DNA from: Campylobacteraceae bacterium | GTDB taxonomy: Bacteria; Campylobacterota; Campylobacteria; Campylobacterales; UBA6016 | NCBI GenBank assembly: GCA_022758985.1 | Contig: JAEMQC010000122.1 | Coordinates: 1-20,308 of the forward strand | DNA length: 20,308 nucleotides | Direction of reading: 5' to 3' | Shown: one piece after another, positions 14,623 to 20,308 of the stretch | How the letters are laid out: each line of letters opens with the position of its first letter | Numbering within the stretch: position 1 is the first letter of the stretch | Translations under genes and position numbers: made by a program | The notes under the pieces: model-generated | The model's database searches: none | Told to the model about the DNA's origin: nothing | What the model saw: only the letters and a program-made list of their open reading frames with translations

Positions 14623-15113
14623 ACTACGCAGCAAACGGGGGGCTTCCGGTTGCGCTAACTACCGTAGACAAGCTAGTAAACTGGGGGCGCTCAAACAGTC
14701 TTTGGGCATTCACATTCGGTCTTGCGTGCTGCGCAATTGAGATGATGGCATCTGGTGCAGGAAGATACGACTTCGACCGTTTCGGTACTATTTTTAGGGC
14801 TTCTCCTAGGCAGTCGGACGTAATGGTGATATCCGGAACTGTAACAAAAAAATACGCTCCTTTTATTAGAAGACTATATGATCAAATGGCGGAGCCTAGA
14901 TGGGTAATCTCTATGGGCTCATGCGCCAACACGGGCGGTATGTTCAACACATACAGTACGGTTCAAGGCGTAGATAGAATAATTCCGGTAGATATCTACC
15001 TTCCTGGGTGTGCGCCAAGACCGGAAACTCTACAGTATGCGGTTATGATGCTTCAACAACACATCAGAAAAAACAAAGCGTCAAGAGCCCAGATCCAAAA
15101 GAGGTTTGTATAA
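14604..15113 (+). CDS. nuoB: NADH-quinone oxidoreductase subunit B (NuoB)
   Basis: NuoB holds the terminal cluster N2, which reduces quinone. The 169-residue protein has the tandem cysteines Cys42-Cys43 (LACCAIEMM), Cys107 in MGSCANTGG and Cys136 in LPGCAPRPE, the four N2 ligands. The stretch GRYDFDRFG is typical. A longer frame begins at 14583, but the ATG at 14604 has GGAG seven bases upstream and gives the usual N-terminus. Its stop overlaps the nuoC ATG by one base (TAATG). Confidence 0.97.
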   Translation: MAQHKVNYAANGGLPVALTTVDKLVNWGRSNSLWAFTFGLACCAIEMMASGAGRYDFDRFGTIFRASPRQSDVMVISGTVTKKYAPFIRRLYDQMAEPRWVISMGSCANTGGMFNTYSTVQGVDRIIPVDIYLPGCAPRPETLQYAVMMLQQHIRKNKASRAQIQKRFV

Positions 15114-15910
15114 TGAGAAAATATACGCCTAAAGACAACGTACAAAAACAGTCATACTATAAGGATAGATTCAGGACGCCCGACAGACTCCCGAAGGATC
15201 CGGTGGAGGGCGATGAGGTCTTTGCAAAAGACGTAGAGGCGCTAAAAGCCGCTTTTGACCTAAAAGAAGCATACATACAAAGAGGTCAGCTAGTCGTTGT
15301 AGTGGATGCGGCAAAAAATCTTGAAGTAATCAAATTTTTCAAAGAAAAACTTGCCTATAACCAACTGAGTGAAATGAGCGCTATCGACTTTATAGCAAAA
15401 TGCGGCGGTTTCGAGATCTTCTATCAGCTTCTATCAATGAGCAAAAGAAAAAGAGCCAGGGTTAAATGCTTTATCAAAGAGGGCGAAAACATAGAGAGCG
15501 TATCTAGCGTCTACTCATCTGCAAACTGGGCAGAGAGAGAGATGTATGATATGTTTGGCATCAGAGTAAATAACCACCCGATGCTAAAGAGGATTTTACT
15601 TCCTGATGACTGGGTCGGTCATCCGCTACGCAAAACTTATCCGCTTCAAGGTGATGAGTTTGCAAGCTGGTACGAAGTCGACAAAATCTACGGTAAAGAA
15701 GCCAGAGATATTATTGGGCCAGAACTCAGAGATGCGGCTTATGTAGACAGATACGACACAACTAGATTTGCAAGACTGGGTAAAGAGGTCGGCTACGGCG
15801 AAGAGTATAAAGAGTCTGATAGACCGATAGCATACCAAGAGGAAAATAGGCCTCTTCTAATAGACAAATTCGATCCGAGCAAAACAAAGCTCGCAGATAG
15901 AGAAAGATAG
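15113..15910 (+). CDS. nuoC: NADH-quinone oxidoreductase subunit C (NuoC)
   Basis: This is a hydrophilic connecting-arm subunit of complex I with 265 residues. The C-terminal signature region is WAEREMYDMFGI followed by LPDDWVGHPLRKTYPLQGDE, diagnostic for the 30-kDa subunit family. It is separate from NuoD and not fused as in E. coli. The ATG at 15113 overlaps the nuoB stop by one base and has AGAGG eight bases upstream. The frame extends further upstream to 15008, but only inside nuoB. The N-terminal 40 residues, rich in Lys, Asp and Pro, are less conserved. Confidence 0.96.
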   Translation: MRKYTPKDNVQKQSYYKDRFRTPDRLPKDPVEGDEVFAKDVEALKAAFDLKEAYIQRGQLVVVVDAAKNLEVIKFFKEKLAYNQLSEMSAIDFIAKCGGFEIFYQLLSMSKRKRARVKCFIKEGENIESVSSVYSSANWAEREMYDMFGIRVNNHPMLKRILLPDDWVGHPLRKTYPLQGDEFASWYEVDKIYGKEARDIIGPELRDAAYVDRYDTTRFARLGKEVGYGEEYKESDRPIAYQEENRPLLIDKFDPSKTKLADRER

Positions 15911-15921
15911 GAGGGCGGAAG

Positions 15922-17148
15922 GTGCAACAATCAAATAAACTACGACCCTTTTTCGAAAACATAACATTCGATAGGGAAGATAACAGAATGGTGGTCAACT
16001 TCGGCCCAAACCACCCGTCGGCTCACGGCCTTTTGAACCTCATATTGGAACTAGAAGGCGAGCAAGTAGCAAAGGCTTATCCTAATATCGGTTTTCTTCA
16101 TAGAGGTATGGAGAAAATGGCGGAGAATATGATCTATAACGAATTCTTGCCAACTACCGACAGGATGGATTATATTGCGGCAACATCCAACAACTACGGT
16201 TTTGCGCTTGCGGTAGAAAAACTTGTAGGCCTAGAGGTACCAAGACGCGCCAAAGTAATCAGAACGATGCTTTTGGAGCTTAACAGAATCATTTCGCACC
16301 TATTCTTTATAGCTACCCATGCGCTAGATATTGGCGCTATGAGCGTATTCCTTTATGCGTTTAGAGAGAGGGAACACGCAATGGATCTTATCGAAGGGTA
16401 TTGCGGCGCAAGACTTACGCACTCTTCCATCAGAATAGGCGGCGTGCCTCTTGACGTAACAGACGAGTGGCTAGAGGGTCTTAAAAAATACATAGACGCT
16501 CTTGACGAAAATATCAAAACATACGAAGGACTTCTTGATTCAAATAGAATCTGGAGAATGAGGCTAGAAGACGTAGGTATCCTGCCTGCAGAGATGGCAA
16601 TTGATTGGGGCTGCTCTGGAATAATGCTAAGAGGCAGCGGCGTCAAGTGGGATATTAGAAAAGAGGAGCCGTACGAGCTTTACGGCGAACTTGACTTTGA
16701 TGTGCCTGTTGCCGAGACAAACGACAGCTACGGCAGATATAAATGTTATATGCTAGAGATGAGAGAGTCTGCAAAGATAATAGACCAGTGTCTAAAAATG
16801 TATAAAGATACCGACCCTAAAATCATGGCGGAGGCTCCAAACTATATATCGGCTCCAAAAGAGCAGATAATGACGCAAAACTACTCTTTGATGCAACATT
16901 TCGTGCTCGTAACGCAAGGTATGAGACCGCCGGTTGGAGAAGTATACGTAGCTACGGAATCCCCTAAAGGAGAGCTAGGGTATTACATCTACTCTGACGG
17001 CGAACCGTATCCGTACCGCCTCAAAATCAGAGCTCCGAGCTTCTGGCATACAGGAATTTTGCAAGCATGGCTTCCTGGCGTACAGCTAGCCGACGTCGTA
17101 ACAATGATCGGAAGCTCAAATACCGTATTCGGTGAGGTGGATAGATGA
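15922..17148 (+). CDS. nuoD: NADH-quinone oxidoreductase subunit D (NuoD)
   Basis: This is the 49-kDa-type subunit, 408 residues, which lines the quinone site with NuoB. NFGPNHPSAHG (quinone-site His), IGFLHRGMEK, LPTTDRMDY and the C-terminal FGEVDR are all present. The start is a GTG at 15922 with GGAGG seven bases upstream, 11 bases after nuoC. The last codon and stop overlap a 32-codon ORF by ATGA. Confidence 0.98.
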   Translation: MQQSNKLRPFFENITFDREDNRMVVNFGPNHPSAHGLLNLILELEGEQVAKAYPNIGFLHRGMEKMAENMIYNEFLPTTDRMDYIAATSNNYGFALAVEKLVGLEVPRRAKVIRTMLLELNRIISHLFFIATHALDIGAMSVFLYAFREREHAMDLIEGYCGARLTHSSIRIGGVPLDVTDEWLEGLKKYIDALDENIKTYEGLLDSNRIWRMRLEDVGILPAEMAIDWGCSGIMLRGSGVKWDIRKEEPYELYGELDFDVPVAETNDSYGRYKCYMLEMRESAKIIDQCLKMYKDTDPKIMAEAPNYISAPKEQIMTQNYSLMQHFVLVTQGMRPPVGEVYVATESPKGELGYYIYSDGEPYPYRLKIRAPSFWHTGILQAWLPGVQLADVVTMIGSSNTVFGEVDR

Positions 17149-17243
17149 TAAGGAGCTTATCTCTGCAGGATAGTGCAAGCTTTAGTGAGAGGAATTTTGC
17201 ATGCGGCTTTGCCGTCTTTGCAAAAGGAGATATGAAAATATGA
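17145..17243 (+). CDS. 32-codon ORF coupled between nuoD and the nuoE-slot gene
   Basis: The ATG at 17145 overlaps the nuoD stop (ATGA), with GAGG seven bases upstream. The TGA at 17241-17243 overlaps the ATG of the next gene (ATGA again). The frame fills the whole 91-base gap and encodes MIRSLSLQDSASF...FAKGDMKI. It has no membrane segment and only one Cys. It also carries the AAGGAG ribosome site of the next gene. I do not recognise it. It could be a true small subunit or a translational-coupling leader that carries ribosomes from nuoD to the next gene. Confidence 0.45.
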   Translation: MIRSLSLQDSASFSERNFACGFAVFAKGDMKI

Positions 17244-17464
17244 AAAGATTTGACCTTAGACACCTAAAAAATGAGTTTTACGGACGCTTAGTTGAGCTTA
17301 TGAATAAAGAGATCGCAAAAGGCGAAGTAGCGATATTTTTATTTGAAGTAGGCGACTTTAGCCCTGTCCAAAAAAGTGCGGATTTAGTAAAAGAGAACGG
17401 CTGGACGCTTATGAATAGCCTAAAATTCAACGAAGTTGACTGGACTATTATGGTAAAGAAGTAA
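17240..17464 (+). CDS. Small protein in the nuoE slot of the nuo operon
   Basis: This 74-residue protein begins MKRFDLRHLKNEFYGR and includes EVAIFLFEVGDFSPVQKSAD and NEVDWTIMVKK. It has no cysteine, so it cannot carry the [2Fe-2S] cluster of a true NuoE, and it is less than half NuoE length. From memory, Campylobacter complex I operons have a similar short protein here (Cj1575c in C. jejuni). It may help dock the electron-donor module on NuoG; that is inference. The frame extends upstream to 17201, but the ATG at 17240 has AAGGAG nine bases before it and fits the family. Confidence 0.85.
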   Translation: MKRFDLRHLKNEFYGRLVELMNKEIAKGEVAIFLFEVGDFSPVQKSADLVKENGWTLMNSLKFNEVDWTIMVKK

Positions 17465-17465
17465 T

Positions 17466-19463
17466 ATGGCAAATATCCTTTTTAGCCTCTGGCAAGACGA
17501 AATTATCGATAATCGCGGCAAAAGCAAAGATGAAATAGCAAAAAGCAAATTTCATTTCCCTTTTGAATTTGACGAAAATACGCAAACGAAAGCCTTTATA
17601 GGATGGGCCGGTGTTGCGATATTCGGTGACGGCGTAGACGTAGTTAAACTGGCAGTAGAATACGCCAAGACATACCAAGAGTATTCGGAAGCTTGTGGAA
17701 GATGTGCTCCGGGAAGATGGGGCGGTAGAATTATCTATGACATCCTCCACAAAATTGGCAGAGGCGAAGGGGCAGAGAGCGATATTGAGCACCTAAAAGA
17801 GATTTGCGGCTCAATGAGGGAAACTTCAAAATGCGAAATAGGCAAAACTGTTCCAAATCCTATTTTGGCACTACTAGAGCACTTTGGAAACGAATTTGTC
17901 ACATTAATTAGAGAAAAGAAAGCATCGCCTGACTTTCATAAAAACGACCTGTCGTACATAGCAAAAATTACGGCGCCTTGTATGGACGCATGTCCATCAC
18001 ATGTCGACATCCCGGCATACATAGAGGGTGTAAGAGACCTTAGATTTGATGATAGTCTTAAAGCGACAAGGCAAACCATGCCTCTCGCCCACACATGCGG
18101 CAGGGTATGTCCGCACCCTTGCGAAAACGCCTGTAGACGTTCAAACCTTGATGAGCCTATAGCCATTATGGAGCTAAAAAGAATAGGCGCCGATTTTGAA
18201 ACCGACAGAGATATGGGCTGGTTCCATCCGGTAGAACCAAAGCCTAAGACGGACAAGAAGGTAGCGATTATAGGCGCAGGCCCCGCCGGTCTTACGGCCG
18301 CATACTATCTCGGAATAGAAGGCATACAGTGCGACGTATACGAGGAGCTTCCCGTTCTAGGCGGCGAAGTAGCCGTAGGCGTACCTGAATATAGAATGCC
18401 TATAGGCAAGTACAACAAAGATATAGAGCTTGTCAAAAGCATCGGCACAAACTTCATTATGAACACGAGAGTAACTGCTGACATGATGAGGGAGTTTGAA
18501 AAAACCTACGATGCAGTTTTAATCGCAGCAGGCGCTAGGCTATCTAAAAAAATAAGAGCAAAAAACGAAAACCCTAAGGATGAGGGCTACTGGCCTGCCA
18601 TTCCTTTCCTTGACGTTATAAATCTGTACGAAAAATATGGGATTGGCGAAGCGGTTGATCTTAGCGGGAAAACGGTGGTTTGCGTTGGCGGCGGCTTTAC
18701 ATCTATGGACGTCGTCAGATGCTCTATCAGGGCAAACGCAAAAAAAGTCGTAATGCTCTACAGAAGAGACGAGAAAACCATCATCAACAACACGTCATAC
18801 GAAGAGTATCACGAGGCTGTCGAAGAGGGCGTAGAGTTCATATTCTATAGTGCGATAGACGAAATCATCTCCGAAAATGGCAAGATAAAAAAGCTAATAG
18901 TAGATATGTATGAACTCACTCCAGATCCTGCCGGCGGAAAACCACAGCTTCTAAAAGCGGAAGGCAAAAGTTTTGAATTGGAGTGCGACATACTAATTCC
19001 TGCGGTCAGCCAGGATGCCGACTTGTCGCTTCTTCCCGAGGAGTGGGAGATAGCCAAGACCAGCTGGAATACGATACTAACCGACGGCAAGACATACCAA
19101 ACAAATAGAGAAAAAATATTTGCGGCCGGCGACTGCGAATACGGCCCGATGACAATCGTAAACGCAGTAGGTCAAGCAAAAAGAGCCGCAAGCGTCATGA
19201 CAAGATATATTTTTGAGGGAAAAGTATATCGCACAGAAGAAGAGATTATGGAAGACCACTTAAAGGCTCTCAAAGTATACGACAAAAAAGAGGTTGTCAA
19301 AGGCTGGCTAAAAGGGCTGCCTAGAGAACACAGTGAAAAACTCGGCGTAGAAACAAGGAAAACAAACAATTTGGAAGTTAATCTAGGCTTTACAATGGAA
19401 CAAGCGATAGACGAAGCGAGTCGTTGTATGAGATGTTATTATATAGCTATGGCGGCAGTGTAA
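17466..19463 (+). CDS. Chimeric complex I input subunit: NuoF-type Fe-S remnant fused to a GltD-like oxidoreductase
   Basis: The protein has 665 residues. Residues 70-145 resemble the C-terminal iron-sulfur domain of NuoF: EACGRCAPGR, then SKCEIGKTVPNPILALLEHF. The NuoF FMN/NADH Rossmann domain is absent. From about 165 the rest is like the small subunit of glutamate synthase (GltD). It has Cys172 and Cys176, then CGRVCPHPCENAC (Cys211, 215, 219, 223) for [4Fe-4S] clusters, an FAD loop VAIIGAGPAGLTAAYYL, a pyridine-nucleotide loop VVCVGGGFTSMDVVR followed by YRRDE, and a C-terminal FAD motif KIFAAGDCEYGP. It ends with RCMRC. It sits one base after the nuoE-slot gene and two before nuoG. It probably feeds electrons into NuoG; the donor (NADPH, NADH or ferredoxin/flavodoxin) is unknown. 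Confidence 0.88.
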   Translation: MANILFSLWQDEIIDNRGKSKDEIAKSKFHFPFEFDENTQTKAFIGWAGVAIFGDGVDVVKLAVEYAKTYQEYSEACGRCAPGRWGGRIIYDILHKIGRGEGAESDIEHLKEICGSMRETSKCEIGKTVPNPILALLEHFGNEFVTLIREKKASPDFHKNDLSYIAKITAPCMDACPSHVDIPAYIEGVRDLRFDDSLKATRQTMPLAHTCGRVCPHPCENACRRSNLDEPIAIMELKRIGADFETDRDMGWFHPVEPKPKTDKKVAIIGAGPAGLTAAYYLGIEGIQCDVYEELPVLGGEVAVGVPEYRMPIGKYNKDIELVKSIGTNFIMNTRVTADMMREFEKTYDAVLIAAGARLSKKIRAKNENPKDEGYWPAIPFLDVINLYEKYGIGEAVDLSGKTVVCVGGGFTSMDVVRCSIRANAKKVVMLYRRDEKTIINNTSYEEYHEAVEEGVEFIFYSAIDEIISENGKIKKLIVDMYELTPDPAGGKPQLLKAEGKSFELECDILIPAVSQDADLSLLPEEWEIAKTSWNTILTDGKTYQTNREKIFAAGDCEYGPMTIVNAVGQAKRAASVMTRYIFEGKVYRTEEEIMEDHLKALKVYDKKEVVKGWLKGLPREHSEKLGVETRKTNNLEVNLGFTMEQAIDEASRCMRCYYIAMAAV

Positions 19464-19465
19464 TC

Positions 19466-20308
19466 ATGGATAGACAAGTCAAAATAACCATCAACGGTCT
19501 AGAGATAAACGCCGATAAAAACGATACAATACTAAAAGCGGCGAGAAAAAACGGCGTATACATACCGACGCTCTGCTACCTATCAAAATGCGAGCCTATC
19601 TCTTCTTGCAGACTTTGCGTAGTCGAAGCCGAAAATCAAGAGGGTCTCATCCTTGCCTGCCAGACAAAAGTCATAGACGGATTGGTCGTTCGTACAAACT
19701 CCGAAAAGTTGGCAGCCGAGCGCCAAAAAATCATGCAGCTATACTGCGTAAACCACCCGTTGGAGTGCGGCGTATGCGACAAATCGGGTGAGTGCGACCT
19801 ACAAAACAAAACTCTTGAGTTTGGTGTCGTAACGCAAAAGTTTATGGCAAAAGAGCAAAAAAGAGAGATAAAAGATTGGGGTCTTATACAGTACGATCCT
19901 TCCCTTTGTATTCTATGCGAAAAATGCGTCCACACGTGTAACGAAATCATAGGCGACGATGCGATAGAGATCAAGGTAGGCGGCTACAAATCGATAATAG
20001 GCCCTAAAAACTCCGATACGCTAGATTGTACTTTCTGCGGCGAATGTATTGCGGTTTGCCCGGTCGGCGCACTTATATCAAAAGAGTTCAAATATAGCTC
20101 AAACGCTTGGGAGCTAAAAAAAGTACCGTCATCTTGCGCCCATTGCTCATCCGCCTGTTCTTTGACATATGAGTCAAAAATAGAGAGCACCGAATCGTCC
20201 TCTTATAAAATATATAGAGTGACGAATGATTTTGAGTTTAGCACGCTTTGTCAAGCCGGCAGATTCGGATTTGACTTTGACAATAAAGCCGAGAAGTGCG
20301 AAAAAGCT
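19466..20308 (+). CDS. nuoG: NADH-quinone oxidoreductase subunit G (NuoG), 3' end outside the window
   Basis: The first 281 codons of NuoG run off the window edge without a stop. All N-terminal clusters are visible. The [2Fe-2S] site is Cys37, Cys48, Cys51 and Cys65. The His-ligated [4Fe-4S] site is His97, Cys101, Cys104 and Cys110 (NHPLECGVCDKSGEC). Two ferredoxin-type clusters use CILCEKCVHTC (148-158) and CTFCGECIAVCP (188-198). Next comes CAHCSSAC (224-231) with Cys262, matching the extra N7-type cluster of some NuoG proteins. It passes electrons from the input subunit to the quinone arm. The ATG is two bases after the previous stop. Confidence 0.97.
   Translation, partial: MDRQVKITINGLEINADKNDTILKAARKNGVYIPTLCYLSKCEPISSCRLCVVEAENQEGLILACQTKVIDGLVVRTNSEKLAAERQKIMQLYCVNHPLECGVCDKSGECDLQNKTLEFGVVTQKFMAKEQKREIKDWGLIQYDPSLCILCEKCVHTCNEIIGDDAIEIKVGGYKSIIGPKNSDTLDCTFCGECIAVCPVGALISKEFKYSSNAWELKKVPSSCAHCSSACSLTYESKIESTESSSYKIYRVTNDFEFSTLCQAGRFGFDFDNKAEKCEKA

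Noticed and set aside
14635..14643. Run of six G near the nuoB start as a phase-variation tract
   Set aside because: It is shorter than the tracts of eight or more G/C used for phase variation in Campylobacter, encodes conserved residues (NGGLP), and nuoB is not a typical phase-variable gene.
19588..19791. Small frame inside nuoG in another reading frame
   Set aside because: The overlapping nuoG frame shows all expected cluster ligands, so this is a shadow.
1..20308. Mobile element, CRISPR array, prophage, tRNA or rRNA
   Set aside because: There is no transposase or integrase, no regular spaced repeats, no phage genes and no tRNA or rRNA sequence that I can recognise; gene order is that of a chromosomal housekeeping region.

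Overview
The window looks like the chromosome of a Campylobacterota (epsilonproteobacterial) species close to Campylobacter. The evidence is the low-to-moderate GC content, T-rich promoters with TATAAT boxes and no clear -35, and gene orders that I recall from Campylobacter jejuni (dapB next to purF; trxB-trxA-yraN-hom-aminotransferase; a membrane protein followed by rlmB-rsmI-rpmE-rsmE). It also has the unusual complex I operon of this phylum, which has no true NuoE or NuoF. The species assignment is inference. I see no rRNA, tRNA, CRISPR array, transposase or prophage gene.

Left block (20-12217, all minus strand). Reading in the direction of transcription: rsmE, then rpmE-rsmI-rlmB (ribosome protein and rRNA 2'-O-methylation), a RodZ-like single-pass membrane protein, an AlaC-type aminotransferase, hom, a short-chain dehydrogenase, yraN, a small SAM methyltransferase, trxA, trxB, dapB, purF and a TIGR01212-type radical SAM gene. 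Most of these genes overlap or lie within a few bases of each other. Visible breaks are a TATAAT promoter before rpmE, another before trxA, a hairpin between trxA and trxB, and an odd 119-base spacer between dapB and purF. That spacer repeats the end of dapB and holds a 38-codon ORF. Several starts are not the longest possible: rsmE begins at tandem GTG codons, trxB at an internal ATG, and the dehydrogenase probably at an internal TTG.

Right block (12286-20308, plus strand). An AAA ATPase of unknown role is divergent from rsmE. After a 210-base regulatory gap with two palindromes and a leader hairpin comes the nuo operon: nuoA, nuoB, nuoC, nuoD, a 32-codon ORF joined by ATGA overlaps on both sides, a 74-residue protein in the nuoE slot, a 665-residue protein in the nuoF slot, and nuoG, which runs off the end. 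The nuoF-slot protein joins a remnant of the NuoF iron-sulfur domain to a complete GltD-like FAD/NAD(P)H oxidoreductase and lacks the NuoF FMN/NADH domain. Electron input to this complex I is therefore probably not by the canonical NADH module. This is the most interesting system in the window.
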